The notes under the pieces are model-generated. The model saw nothing but the letters and a program-made list of their open reading frames with translations, did not search any database and had not been told where the DNA came from. A program made the translations under genes and the position numbers. A stretch of DNA of 39,038 bases. Source: Burkholderiaceae bacterium. GTDB lineage: Bacteria; Pseudomonadota; Gammaproteobacteria; Burkholderiales; Burkholderiaceae. Of the stretch, positions 18,108 through 27,524 are shown in pieces (position 1 is the stretch's first letter; each line of letters starts with the position of its first letter). The stretch lies in NCBI GenBank assembly GCA_021166835.1, contig JAJPEN010000042.1:1-39038 (forward strand), in the 5' to 3' direction.

Positions 18108-19495
18108 GGGAAGCGGTAGCGAAGAACGACGCCAGCCTGGGTGCGCCGGAAGTCGTTCGGAGCGACGTTCGACCGGTTGCGGGTCCAGCTGAACGTCGGC
18201 GCGACGATCCATTTGCGCGACAGCGCGCGTTCCGCCCCGAACGACAGATCGGTCTGGCGGTCGTCGCGAACCACGCCGAAGAAGGGCTCGGGCCCATCGA
18301 ACTCGCGCGTCTCGTAGGCCAGCGAAGCGAAGCCGCGCCACGACCCGCCGATCGCCCGGCTGAAGGCGGCGCGCAGCCCCCGATAGTCGTACGACAGGTT
18401 GCCGAAGCCGCGCCGCGAACGTTCGCGACCGCCCGACACGCCGGCGACGACGACCGGCCGCGCCGCCCCTTCGAGCGCGCGTGCGAAGGTCAGTCCGAGT
18501 CCCGATCGACGCGCGTCGCGCGCGTCTTCGTCGGGGAAGTCGAACTCGAAATGCTGCGCGTAGACGCCGACGCGGGTGCGGTTGTCGAGATCGCATTGCC
18601 ATTGGACGAGCCCGCCCGCGGCGTCGCGGAAAGCCGCGCCGCCGAGCTCGAGGTGCTGGCCCTGGATGAGCATGTCGATCCGATGACAACCGCTGCGAAA
18701 GGCGAATCCCGTATTCAGGTCGAACTGGTCCTGGTCGAGTGTATGTGTGGATGGATAGCGTCTGGTTGCCGCACGCCCGCCGATGGTCCACTGCCATGCC
18801 CCGCCGATCGGTACGGTCCAGTCGGCGCCGAGCAGAGCGCCCATCGCGGCGCTTTCGCGCGGCCGGCTGATGCCCAGCGGAACCACCGCGGTGCCGTCGG
18901 CGAGCACCCAGCGGCCGGAGGCGCTGCCGAAGTTCGGGTTCGAGTCGTAGCCCGCTTCGATCTCTGCCCAGGCGGCGAACTGCGGCTCGCCGCGCCCTTC
19001 GCGCACGCGGATCGCGTCCAGGTAGCGGCCGATGATCTGGCGCACATCTTCGGGAACCTCGCCCGCCGACACCGCCTCGAACTCGCGACGCGCGTTCTCG
19101 TGCTCGCGCAGCGCGAAATACGCGCGAGCCAGTTCGGCGCGTGCCTGCAGGAATCCGGGGCGCACGATCAGCACGCGCTCGAGCGCGAGCACGGCGCGTC
19201 CCGGCCGCCCGGAATCGAGCGCCGCGAGCCCGAGCAGGTAGTCGAACTCCGGGTCGCCGGCATAGTCGCCGACGCGCGCGTCCAGCGCCTGCCAGGCGCG
19301 TTCGGCTTCGCCGCCGTCGATCCACCGCTGCGCCTCGCGCAGCAGCTCGGTGAGCGTGCGCGGCGCCGGCGGCCGGGCGGCTGCGGGCGGCTCGGCGTCG
19401 CGTGCCGGCGCGGCCTGCGCCTGCGGCATCGTCGCCGGCAGCAATGCGAGCGCGACGAGTGCGACCGATGCGACGCGCGTGCGCGCGCGCTTCAT
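18104..19495 (-). CDS. SLAM/DUF560-type outer-membrane protein (TPR plus beta-barrel)
   Basis: The 463-residue product has a signal peptide (about 1-28, cleavage AQA) and an Ala/Pro linker. A periplasmic TPR region follows at about 46-165 ([63 protein letters not shown]). The characteristic transition IGRYLDAI...[11 protein letters not shown] (Y183-N188) leads into a C-terminal barrel of alternating aromatic strands ending VVLRYRFP. This order is that of surface lipoprotein assembly modulators, the translocons of type XI secretion. The downstream gene, coupled by ATGA, encodes a protein with a cargo-like C-terminus. Upstream it overlaps miaB by ATGA. A generic TPR porin is the alternative; export of the neighbour is inferred. 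Confidence 0.82.
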   Translation of the reverse strand: MKRARTRVASVALVALALLPATMPQAQAAPARDAEPPAAARPPAPRTLTELLREAQRWIDGGEAERAWQALDARVGDYAGDPEFDYLLGLAALDSGRPGRAVLALERVLIVRPGFLQARAELARAYFALREHENARREFEAVSAGEVPEDVRQIIGRYLDAIRVREGRGEPQFAAWAEIEAGYDSNPNFGSASGRWVLADGTAVVPLGISRPRESAAMGALLGADWTVPIGGAWQWTIGGRAATRRYPSTHTLDQDQFDLNTGFAFRSGCHRIDMLIQGQHLELGGAAFRDAAGGLVQWQCDLDNRTRVGVYAQHFEFDFPDEDARDARRSGLGLTFARALEGAARPVVVAGVSGGRERSRRGFGNLSYDYRGLRAAFSRAIGGSWRGFASLAYETREFDGPEPFFGVVRDDRQTDLSFGAERALSRKWIVAPTFSWTRNRSNVAPNDFRRTQAGVVLRYRFP

Positions 19496-20898
19496 GCGGC
19501 GGCGACGAGCTCGCCGCGCAGCGAATGCGTGCGTGCTTCCGTGATCCGCACTTCGACGAAGCGGCCGATGCATTCGCCCGCGCCGCGGAAGTTGACCACG
19601 CGGTTGTTCGACGTGCGCGCGGCGAGATCCGCATCGTCGCGGCGCGCGCGGCCTTCGACGAGCACCCGTTGCACGCTGCCGACCATCGATTCGCCGATCG
19701 ATCGCGCCTGCGCGTCGTTGGCCGCCTGCAGCCGCTGCAGTCGCTCGAGCTTCTCCTGCTCCGGAGTGTCGTCGGGGAGGTCGGCGGCAGGCGTTCCGGG
19801 GCGCGGGCTGTAGACGAAGGAGAACGACGCGTCGAAGCCGACCTCGGCTACGAGTCTCATCGTCTTCTCGAAGTCGTCGGCGGTTTCGCCGGGAAAGCCG
19901 ACGATGAAATCGGAGCTCAGGCTCAGGTCGGCGCGCGCCGCGCGCAGCCGGCGCACGATCGACTTGTACTCGACCACGGTGTAGCCGCGCTTCATCGCGG
20001 CGAGGATGCGATCGGAGCCCGACTGCACCGGCAGGTGCACGTGCGCGGCGAGCTTCGGCAGCCGGGCGTGCGCGTCGATGAGCCGCTGGCCGAATTCCTT
20101 CGGATGCGAGGTCGTGTAGCGCACGCGCTCGATGCCGGGGATTTCGCAGACGAGTTCGAGCAGCAGCGCGAGGTCGGCGCTCGCGCCGGCATCGCCCGCT
20201 GCTCCGGTCGAAACGCCGGAGGCGCCCGAGGCGCCGCTCCCGGTTCGCAGCGCGCCGCCCGGCGCGCCGAGCGCGCCTCGATACGCGTTCACGTTCTGCC
20301 CGAGCAGCGTGACCTCGCGCCCGCCCTGCGCCGCCAGCCCGGCGATCTCGACCAGCACGTCGTCGACCGGACGCGAAATCTCGTGCCCGCGCGTGTACGG
20401 AACGACGCAGAAGCTGCAGTACTTGCTGCAGCCTTCCATGATGGAGACGAAGGCGCTCGCGCCTTCGCTGCGCGCCGGCGGCATGCGGTCGAATTTCTCG
20501 ATCTCGGGGAAGCGGATGTCGACCTGCGGGCGTCCGGTCTCGCGCCGGCGCGCGATCAGCTCGGGCAGCCGGTGCAGCGTCTGCGGGCCGAACACGAGGT
20601 CCACGTACGGCGCACGCTCGACGATCGCCTCGCCTTCCTGGCTGGCCACGCAGCCGCCCACGCCGATCAGCAGGTCGGGGCGCTCGCGCTTGAGCGCGCG
20701 CACGCGGCCGAGGTCGGAGAACACCTTCTCCTGCGCCTTCTCGCGCACCGAGCAGGTGTTGAACAGGACGATGTCGGCGTCCTCGATGCGCTCGGTCTTC
20801 TGCACGCCTTCGCTGGCGGCGAGTACGTCGGCCATGCGGTCGGAGTCGTACTCGTTCATCTGGCACCCGAAGGTGCGGATGTACAGCTTCTTCGTCAC
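19492..20898 (-). CDS. miaB: tRNA-2-methylthio-N6-dimethylallyladenosine synthase
   Basis: MiaB adds the 2-methylthio group to i6A37 of tRNAs reading UNN codons. The 468-residue product has the N-terminal UPF0004 cluster cysteines C12, C49 and C83, the radical-SAM cluster C157-x3-C161-x2-C164 (GCSKYCSFC), segments such as [12 protein letters not shown] and [12 protein letters not shown], and a C-terminal TRAM domain. Residues about 208-241 form a Gly/Ala/Ser insert between QNVNAYRG and LALLLELV that the family normally lacks. The start is GTG at 20898, overlapping the stop of the small gene upstream (GTGA). The gene stop overlaps the SLAM-type gene. Confidence 0.95.
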   Translation of the reverse strand: MTKKLYIRTFGCQMNEYDSDRMADVLAASEGVQKTERIEDADIVLFNTCSVREKAQEKVFSDLGRVRALKRERPDLLIGVGGCVASQEGEAIVERAPYVDLVFGPQTLHRLPELIARRRETGRPQVDIRFPEIEKFDRMPPARSEGASAFVSIMEGCSKYCSFCVVPYTRGHEISRPVDDVLVEIAGLAAQGGREVTLLGQNVNAYRGALGAPGGALRTGSGASGASGVSTGAAGDAGASADLALLLELVCEIPGIERVRYTTSHPKEFGQRLIDAHARLPKLAAHVHLPVQSGSDRILAAMKRGYTVVEYKSIVRRLRAARADLSLSSDFIVGFPGETADDFEKTMRLVAEVGFDASFSFVYSPRPGTPAADLPDDTPEQEKLERLQRLQAANDAQARSIGESMVGSVQRVLVEGRARRDDADLAARTSNNRVVNFRGAGECIGRFVEVRITEARTHSLRGELVAAA

Positions 20899-21269
20899 CG
20901 GCTCTTCGCGCGCTCGCGCGCGGCGGCGAGCTCTTCGGGCGTGAGGATCCAGACCCGGCCGATCTGCCCGGAGGCGTCGTTCTCCACCAGCACGTCGTGC
21001 GTGCCCGACAGCGATGCGGGCATCACGATGCGGTTGTCCGCGTCGTGGATGCGCGCGGCCGCAGCCAGGCGCACGCTTTCCCCGTCGAGCAGCGCTTCCG
21101 GAAAGATGCGCATCTCGAGGCGGGCAAGGCGCGCCTTCTCGGGGAACGAGCGCAGCAGTTGCGCATGCGAGCGCGGCGTGAAGGCGGCGCCGACGAGCGG
21201 CAACGCCGCAAGCGCGGCAACTGCGCGACGCCGCGTGCGCGAGCGCTGCGGAAGATGCGAAAGGCCCAT
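20895..21269 (-). CDS. Small exported protein of unknown function upstream of miaB
   Basis: This 124-residue product is not recognised as a known family. It starts with an Arg-rich, then hydrophobic signal ([20 protein letters not shown]) and a likely cleavage at SHA-Q near residue 35. The basic TRRR run before the hydrophobic core leaves open a Tat-type signal. The mature ~90 residues read as a small beta-rich domain ([20 protein letters not shown] ... [19 protein letters not shown]) with a charged C-terminal helix. The ATG at 21269 gives the complete signal peptide. It is the first gene of the 14-gene chain and its stop overlaps the miaB GTG, which supports its reality. Codon-position bias fits its neighbours. 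Confidence 0.75.
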   Translation of the reverse strand: MGLSHLPQRSRTRRRAVAALAALPLVGAAFTPRSHAQLLRSFPEKARLARLEMRIFPEALLDGESVRLAAAARIHDADNRIVMPASLSGTHDVLVENDASGQIGRVWILTPEELAAARERAKSR

Positions 21270-21297
21270 CGACGGCACACGGAAGGGGACCCGGCAG

Positions 21298-21308
21298 TGT
21301 ACCGTACA
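21298..21308. promoter_or_regulatory. TGTAC-N-GTACA palindrome between the miaB operon and putA
   Basis: A perfect 11-base inverted repeat sits in the 63-base divergent region, 29 bases from the first minus-strand gene and 24 bases upstream of the putA ATG. Its position suits an operator for one or both units. PutA here lacks its own DNA-binding domain, so a separate regulator would be expected. The binding protein is unknown. Confidence 0.4.
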
Positions 21309-21332
21309 GCAGGTTCCCACGAGGGAGGCGCG

Positions 21333-24300
21333 ATGGCGGACGAGAGCACCGGTGCGCCGGATGACCGGCCGGGCGAGCGGCTGGATGGCGGGCGTCACGA
21401 CGGGCCGCACGAGTCGATCGCGCCCGGTGTCGAGAGCCCTCCGGCGCCCTTCGCGGCGCTGCTCGGGCAGGTGCATCCGCAGCCGCCCCTGCGGCAGGCG
21501 ATCACCCGGGCCTACCGCGCCGACGAAGCGGAGTGCGTGCTCGCGCTGCTGCCGATCGTCCGTCTCGAGCCTTCGCAGGAAAGCGCAATCGCATCGCTCG
21601 CACGCACGCTCGCGCGCCGGATGCGCGGACATCGTGGCGGCCGCGATGGGCTCGTGCAGGAACTGCTGGCGGAGTTCTCGCTGTCGTCGCAGGAGGGAAT
21701 CGCGCTGATGTGCCTGGCCGAGGCGCTGCTGCGCATCCCGGACGACGCGACGCGCGACGCGCTGATCCGCGACAAGATCGGGCGCGGCGACTGGCAGTCG
21801 CATCTCGGTTCGCGCGCGTCGATCTTCGTGCACGCGGCGACGTGGGGACTGCTCGTCACCGGCAGGCTGGTTTCGCTGCACGACGAGACCGGCCTGTCGA
21901 GCGCGCTCGGGCGAGCGATCGCGCGCAGCGGCGAGCCGCTCGTGCGCCGCGCCGTCGATCGCGCGATGCGGCTGCTCGGCGAGCAGTTCGTTGCCGGGCG
22001 CACGATCGGCGAGGCGCTCGAACGCGCGCGACCGCGCGAGGCGGCAGGCTTTCGCCATTCCTACGACATGCTGGGCGAGGCGGCGCTCACCGACGAGGAC
22101 GCGCTGCACTACCACGCGGCCTACGAGGGCGCTATCGACGCGATCGGCGCGGCGGCCGCAGGGCGAGGCGTTCTCGACGGCCCCGGCGTGTCGATCAAGC
22201 TGTCGGCATTGCACCCGCGGTACGCACGCGCGCAGCGCGAGCGCGTCGGCGACGAACTGTATCCGCGGCTGCTCGCGCTCGCGCTGCGCGCGCGAGCCTG
22301 GGACATCGGGCTGAACATCGACGCCGAGGAGGCAGAGCGCCTCGATCTTTCGCTGGATCTGCTCGAGCGTCTTTGCTTCGAAGAAGACCTGTCCGGATGG
22401 AGCGGCATCGGCTTCGTCGTGCAGGCCTACCAGAAGCGCTGCCTGCCGGTCGTCGACTGGCTGGTCGACCTCGCGCAGCGCAGCGAACGGCGGCTGATGG
22501 TCCGGCTGGTGAAAGGCGCGTACTGGGACAGCGAGATCAAGCGCGCGCAGGTCGACGGGCTGGACGGCTATCCGGTGTTCACGCGCAAGGCGCACACCGA
22601 TCTGTCGTATCTCGCCTGTGCACGCCGGCTGCTGGCTGCGCCCGATGCCGTCTATCCGCAGTTCGCCACCCACAACGCGCACACCGTCGCCGCCGTGCAC
22701 GAGATGGCGGGCGAGCGCTTCCGGCCGGGGCAGTACGAATTCCAGTGCCTGCACGGGATGGGCGAGCCGTTGTACGAGCACGTCGTGCGCAGCGAGGCCG
22801 AGGGCGGGCTCGGCCGGCCCTGCCGCATCTACGCGCCGGTCGGCACGCACGAGACGCTGCTCGCGTATCTCGTGCGGCGGCTGCTCGAGAACGGGGCGAA
22901 CACGTCCTTCGTGCATCGCATCGCGGACGAATCGGTGCCGATCGACGCGCTCGTCGAGAGTCCGTTGCGGGTCGTCGAGCGCAATGTGCTGGCCGAAGGC
23001 TCGGCGGGGCTGCCGCATCCGGCGATTCCGCTGCCGCGCGCGTTGTACGGCGCGAGCCGGGCGAACTCGCGCGGCAGCGACCTGACCGACGAGCGGCGCC
23101 TCGCGCAGCTCGCGGAAGCGCTGGCCCGCTGCGGGCAGCGGAGGTACCTCGCGGCGCCGATCGTCGGCGGCAGATCGTGCGACGCCGGCAGATCGTGCGA
23201 CACCGGCGTCGCGGCCGACGCCGGTGCCACGCGCGACGTCGGCGCCGCGGCCGAGGCGCGCGACGTGCGCAACCCCGCCGATACCCGCGACCTCGTCGGC
23301 CGCGTCGTCGATGCCAGTGCGCGCGACGTCGACGACGCGCTGCGCTTCGCGCAGCAGGCGGCGGAAAGCTGGGCGTCGAAGTCGTGCGGACTGCGTGCGC
23401 AGGCGCTCGACGAAGCAGCCGCCCGACTCGAGGGCGATGCTGCCGAATGGATAGCGCTCGTCGTGCGCGAGGCCGGGCGCACGATTCCCGATGCGATCGC
23501 CGAGCTGCGCGAGACGGTCGATTTCCTGCGCTACTACGCGGCGCAATTGCGCGACGTTCCGGCGCATGCGCTCGGGGCGCCGCTCGGTCCGGTCGTCTGC
23601 ATCAGCCCGTGGAACTTTCCGTTGTCGATCTTCGGCGGGCAGGTCGCGGCGGCGCTCGCCGCGGGCAACGCGGTGCTCGCCAAGCCCGCCGAGCAGACGC
23701 CGCTGGTCGCCGCGCGATTCGTCCGCCTGCTGCACGAAGCGGGCGTCGATGCCGAAGCGCTGCAGCTGCTGCCCGGCGACGGCGAGACGGTCGGCGCAGC
23801 GCTCGTCGCCGATCCGCGCGTGCGCGGCGTGGTGTTCACCGGGTCGACGGCGGTGGCGCGCTCGATCGCACGCACACTGGCCGGTCGGCTCGACGAGCGC
23901 GGCGAGCCGATCGCGCTGATCGCCGAAACCGGCGGAATCAACGCGATGATCGTCGACTCGTCGGCGCTGCCCGAGCAGGCGGTCGCCGACATCGTCGCGT
24001 CGGCCTTCGACAGCGCCGGACAGCGCTGTTCCGCGTTGCGCGTGTTGTGCGTGCAGGACGAGGTGGCCGACCGTGTGCTGGCGATGCTGCGTGGCGCGAT
24101 GCGCGAGCTGCGCCTGGGCCGCCCGGACCGCCTCGACACCGACGTGGGACCGGTGATCGACCGCCCCGCGCGCGATGCGTTGCTCGGTTATCTCGACGAG
24201 ATGCGCGACTGCGTTCGCGCGGCCGCGACGGCAGGCAGCGAGGCGCGATCGCCGCTTCGCGAGCGCCGGCACGGCTGGTTCGTCGCGCCCGCGCTCGTCG

Positions 24301-25286
24301 AACTGCCGGACGTCGGCGCGCTGCGCCGCGAGGTCTTCGGACCGGTGCTGCACGTCGTGCGCCATGCGCGCGCAGAGCTGCCCCGCATCCTCGAAACGAT
24401 CGAAGGGATCGGCTACGGACTGACGCTCGGCGTGCAGACGCGCCTCGACGAAACGGTCGAGCTCGTCGTTTCGCGTGCGCGCGTGGGCAACCAGTACGTG
24501 AATCGCAACATGATCGGCGCGGTGGTCGGCGTGCAGCCCTTCGGCGGGGAAGGGCTGTCGGGCACCGGGCCGAAGGCGGGCGGGCCGTTGTACCTGCGCA
24601 GGTTGATGCGGTGGCCGGTCGACGCGCCGTCGTTGCGGGCAGCGCTGCCGAAGCCGGACGAGGCATTTGCCGGCGCCAACGCCTTGCGCAGCCCGCGACG
24701 CGAGCGTCGGGAGGCGGCGCTCCGCGCGCTGGCCGGGTTCGAGGCGTGGCTTCGCACATCGCGCGAGCACGGGCTGCTCGCGCTGGCCGACGTCTGCGCG
24801 GCGCTCGCGCGCGACACGCCGCTGGAGTTGCCGCATCTGCTCGGCGGGCCTACCGGCGAGCGCAACACCTGGTGGCTGGCGCCGCGGCGAGCAGTGTTGG
24901 GCGTTGCGGCCCACGATGCGGATCGTCTGTTCCAGCTCGCCCACGCGATCGCGGCCGGCAGCGGGATGCTGTGGCCCGGCGATGACCCGAAATCGGTTGC
25001 GCTGCATGCGGCATTGCCGCCGGCACTGCGCGCCCTCGTTCGGGTATCGGACGATATCGACGGCAGCGATTTCGATGCGGCGATCGTGCACGGCGACGCG
25101 GACGAAATCCGCAGTTGGAGCCGGCGCCTCGCGCAGCGCGACAGCCCGCTCGTCGTGCCGGTCGCCTGCGCCAGCGGCGACCGGCGCTACGGCGCGATTC
25201 CGCTCGAACGGCTGTTCGTCGAGCGGTCGCTGTCGGTGAACACGGCGGCGGCGGGCGGCAACGCGAGCCTGATGACGATCGGGTGA
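21333..25286 (+). CDS. putA: Bifunctional proline dehydrogenase / L-glutamate-gamma-semialdehyde dehydrogenase
   Basis: PutA oxidises proline to P5C with FAD and then to glutamate with NAD, channelling the intermediate. The 1317-residue product lacks the N-terminal ribbon-helix-helix of E. coli PutA; its first ~45 residues are disordered. The proline dehydrogenase barrel (about 150-550) shows LVKGAYWD (392-399), QFATHNAHT and QCLHGMGEP. The P5C dehydrogenase (about 640-1090) has [10 protein letters not shown], catalytic E865 (IAETGG) and C899 (GQRCS). A C-terminal aldehyde-dehydrogenase-like domain ends with the conserved tail [13 protein letters not shown]. This matches a type B PutA. The ATG at 21333 has a GAGGGAGG Shine-Dalgarno at 21321-21328. 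A Cys-containing 18-bp duplication lies in the interdomain linker. Confidence 0.95.
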   Translation: MADESTGAPDDRPGERLDGGRHDGPHESIAPGVESPPAPFAALLGQVHPQPPLRQAITRAYRADEAECVLALLPIVRLEPSQESAIASLARTLARRMRGHRGGRDGLVQELLAEFSLSSQEGIALMCLAEALLRIPDDATRDALIRDKIGRGDWQSHLGSRASIFVHAATWGLLVTGRLVSLHDETGLSSALGRAIARSGEPLVRRAVDRAMRLLGEQFVAGRTIGEALERARPREAAGFRHSYDMLGEAALTDEDALHYHAAYEGAIDAIGAAAAGRGVLDGPGVSIKLSALHPRYARAQRERVGDELYPRLLALALRARAWDIGLNIDAEEAERLDLSLDLLERLCFEEDLSGWSGIGFVVQAYQKRCLPVVDWLVDLAQRSERRLMVRLVKGAYWDSEIKRAQVDGLDGYPVFTRKAHTDLSYLACARRLLAAPDAVYPQFATHNAHTVAAVHEMAGERFRPGQYEFQCLHGMGEPLYEHVVRSEAEGGLGRPCRIYAPVGTHETLLAYLVRRLLENGANTSFVHRIADESVPIDALVESPLRVVERNVLAEGSAGLPHPAIPLPRALYGASRANSRGSDLTDERRLAQLAEALARCGQRRYLAAPIVGGRSCDAGRSCDTGVAADAGATRDVGAAAEARDVRNPADTRDLVGRVVDASARDVDDALRFAQQAAESWASKSCGLRAQALDEAAARLEGDAAEWIALVVREAGRTIPDAIAELRETVDFLRYYAAQLRDVPAHALGAPLGPVVCISPWNFPLSIFGGQVAAALAAGNAVLAKPAEQTPLVAARFVRLLHEAGVDAEALQLLPGDGETVGAALVADPRVRGVVFTGSTAVARSIARTLAGRLDERGEPIALIAETGGINAMIVDSSALPEQAVADIVASAFDSAGQRCSALRVLCVQDEVADRVLAMLRGAMRELRLGRPDRLDTDVGPVIDRPARDALLGYLDEMRDCVRAAATAGSEARSPLRERRHGWFVAPALVELPDVGALRREVFGPVLHVVRHARAELPRILETIEGIGYGLTLGVQTRLDETVELVVSRARVGNQYVNRNMIGAVVGVQPFGGEGLSGTGPKAGGPLYLRRLMRWPVDAPSLRAALPKPDEAFAGANALRSPRRERREAALRALAGFEAWLRTSREHGLLALADVCAALARDTPLELPHLLGGPTGERNTWWLAPRRAVLGVAAHDADRLFQLAHAIAAGSGMLWPGDDPKSVALHAALPPALRALVRVSDDIDGSDFDAAIVHGDADEIRSWSRRLAQRDSPLVVPVACASGDRRYGAIPLERLFVERSLSVNTAAAGGNASLMTIG
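23169..23204 (+). repeat. 18-bp in-frame tandem duplication in the putA linker
   Basis: Two 18-base units (23169-23186 and 23187-23204) differ at one position and encode GRSCDA and GRSCDT at residues about 613-624. They lie in an Ala/Asp/Gly-rich stretch between the two catalytic domains. The near identity suggests a recent duplication. Confidence 0.8.
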
Positions 25287-25289
25287 GGT

Positions 25290-25307
25290 CGCTTCGGGTA
25301 CGAAGCG
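25290..25307 (+). terminator. Hairpin in the putA/opgH convergent gap
   Basis: A 7-bp stem CGCTTCG / CGAAGCG with a GGTA loop begins four bases after the putA stop, inside the 39-base gap to the opgH stop. There is no T-run on either strand, so it is at best a weak intrinsic terminator or a 3'-end stabiliser. Confidence 0.45.
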
Positions 25308-25325
25308 CTCGCAGCGCGGCGAAAG

Positions 25326-27524
25326 TCACGCCCGGCGTTCGCGGCCGCGCGACTCGCGAACGATCGACATCAGCCGCTCGAAGCCGCGCGCATCGGAGAG
25401 CAAGGCGAGCAACTCGCGGTCGCTCAGCATCGCGCGCGCGTCTTCCGCGGTTGCTGCCTCGTCGAGCCGGGCCAGCCCGACGACCAGATCGACGTCGACG
25501 TCGCCGCGCGGCCGCGGGCGCGGCTCGATCGTCGCGCGATGCGCATCGGCGAGCGTCTCGCTGCAAGACAGCCGTGCGATCGCATCGAGCGGCGGCAGCG
25601 AGCGCGCGATCTGCACGGCCAGCTCGTTCGCGCGAAGCAGGATCGGAGGCGGCGTGCGCTCCTCGGGCACGAGCAGCAGGCCCAGGCGGCGTAGCCGTCG
25701 GCCGAGATGTGCATTCGCGGTCAGGCCGGCGAGCGGAATCGCCAGCAGCAGCCCTGCGATGACCGGCGTCATCCACAGGAACAGCGACCAGGAAACCGCG
25801 TAGGCCGCGACCGCGAGCAGCACCCCGAAGACCGTGTGCCCGGCGTATACGCGGGCGACCTGCGACCACGGCAGCGCGTCGTCGTCGCGCCGTTGCACGT
25901 TCCAGCCGACGTCGCGACCCGACAGCGTCGCGGCGACCGTGAGCGACTGGTCGAGCATCATCACCGGCGCGATGAGCCCCGAGACGAGCATCTCGACGAG
26001 CACGCCCACGAAGCTGCGTATGCCCCCGCCGAAGCCGCGTCGATGTTCGCTGCGCACGAGCATGGCCAGCCACGCCAGCAGCTTCGGCAGGAAGAGCAGC
26101 GCCATCGTCCCCGCGAATACCCAGGCGGCGCGAACCGGATCCTGCGCCGGCCACTGCGGGAAGAGCGCCAGACCGCGCGGAAAATATTCGGGGCGAACGA
26201 ACTGCGCCTGCAGCGCGATCAGGATTCCGGCCAGCAGGAAGAGCAGCCACAGCGGCGCCGTGAGATAGGCGCCGATGCCGGTGAGCAGGTGCAGCCGGCT
26301 CACCGGATGAAGCCCTCGCGCCGACAGCACGCCCAGGTGCTGCAGGTTCCCCTGTGCCCAGCGCCGGTCACGAACGGAGAAGTCGCTGAGCGCCGGCGGC
26401 GATTCCTCGTAGCTGCCGCCCAGGCCGGGGGCGATCCGCACCGCCCAACCGCCGCGGCGCAGCAGCGCCGCTTCGACGAAGTCGTGGCTCATGATTTCGC
26501 CGCCGATCGGTTTGCGGCCCTCGAGCACCGGCAGCCCGGCGTGTTCGGCGAACGCGCGCGTTCGCAGAATCGCGTTGTGCCCCCAGTAGTTGCTTTCCGA
26601 GCCGTGCCACCACGCGAGTCCGCGGCCGAGCATCGGCCCGTAGAGCCGGTTCGCGAACTGCTGCAGGCGCGCGAAGAGCGTCGAGGCGTTGACGATGACC
26701 GGCAGCGTCTGGATCAGCCCGACCCGGGGGCTGCGCTCCATTGCGCCGGCCAGCCGCACGAGCGTATCGCCGCGCATCAGGCTGTCGGCGTCGAGCACGA
26801 CCATGAAGTCGTAGCGGGCGCCGAAGCGCCTCACCCAGTCTGCGATGTTGCCCGCCTTGCGACCTTCGTTGTGCCGTCGATGGCGATAGAAGATCCTTTC
26901 GTGGCCCGCGGTATTCGCGCGGATCTTCAGGAAGGCGGCTTCCTCGGCCATCCAGACGTCGGGCTTCGTCGTGTCGCTGAGCACGAAGAAATCGAAGTGC
27001 GGCAGCGCCTGCGCTTCCGCCAGCGATTCGTAGAGCGCCTGCAGGCGCGCCATCACGGCGGCCGCGCTTTCGTTGTAGACCGGGAACAGCAGCGCGGTGC
27101 GCGACGACAGCGCGGGAAGCGGGCCCGTCGCGTCGATCGCGAGCGCAGGGCTCCGCGGGCTCAGCGACAGCACGAAGCCGACGACGTTGATGACGAACGA
27201 GAACGCCACCCATGCGAACAGGACGACGAACAGGACGAGCACCACCTGCTCGAGCAGCGTGAGCCCCGCCACCTGCAGCACGAGATACATCTCATGCGCG
27301 GCGAATGCCGTGAACGCGGCGCTGGTTGCGAGCAGCGCGAGGCGCCGCAGACGGATCGAGCGCGGACCGTCGCCCGGCTCCCCGCGCACACCGCTGGCGA
27401 ACGATTGCACCGGCATCTCCAGCGGGGCGTCGGGAGGAAGCGGCGGCGCCGATCGAAGCGCTTCGCCGCGCGGGCTCGCGTCCGCCGCGTTGCGTCGCCG
27501 TTCGCGGCTCAGGGCGGCGTCCAT
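25326..27524 (-). CDS. opgH: Osmoregulated periplasmic glucan glucosyltransferase OpgH
   Basis: OpgH is an inner-membrane family 2 glucosyltransferase that polymerises UDP-glucose into beta-1,2-linked glucan and passes it to the periplasm. Two membrane segments lie at about residues 60-115. The cytoplasmic transferase domain follows (LLFPVYNES, LDADSLM near 245, SHDFVEA near 347, RRWAQGN near 387), and then a cluster of further membrane helices from about 405 to 650. At 732 residues from the ATG at 27524 it is shorter than the 847-residue E. coli protein, mainly at the N-terminus. A GTG at 27536 would add four residues. It overlaps the OpgD/G-type gene by 16 bases, the usual opgGH coupling. 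Confidence 0.92.
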   Translation of the reverse strand: MDAALSRERRRNAADASPRGEALRSAPPLPPDAPLEMPVQSFASGVRGEPGDGPRSIRLRRLALLATSAAFTAFAAHEMYLVLQVAGLTLLEQVVLVLFVVLFAWVAFSFVINVVGFVLSLSPRSPALAIDATGPLPALSSRTALLFPVYNESAAAVMARLQALYESLAEAQALPHFDFFVLSDTTKPDVWMAEEAAFLKIRANTAGHERIFYRHRRHNEGRKAGNIADWVRRFGARYDFMVVLDADSLMRGDTLVRLAGAMERSPRVGLIQTLPVIVNASTLFARLQQFANRLYGPMLGRGLAWWHGSESNYWGHNAILRTRAFAEHAGLPVLEGRKPIGGEIMSHDFVEAALLRRGGWAVRIAPGLGGSYEESPPALSDFSVRDRRWAQGNLQHLGVLSARGLHPVSRLHLLTGIGAYLTAPLWLLFLLAGILIALQAQFVRPEYFPRGLALFPQWPAQDPVRAAWVFAGTMALLFLPKLLAWLAMLVRSEHRRGFGGGIRSFVGVLVEMLVSGLIAPVMMLDQSLTVAATLSGRDVGWNVQRRDDDALPWSQVARVYAGHTVFGVLLAVAAYAVSWSLFLWMTPVIAGLLLAIPLAGLTANAHLGRRLRRLGLLLVPEERTPPPILLRANELAVQIARSLPPLDAIARLSCSETLADAHRATIEPRPRPRGDVDVDLVVGLARLDEAATAEDARAMLSDRELLALLSDARGFERLMSIVRESRGRERRA

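Noticed and set aside
21270..25091. Very long minus-strand open frame opposite putA
   Set aside because: Only the part below 21269 has a signal peptide and coupling to miaB. The rest is antisense to unmistakable PutA domains.
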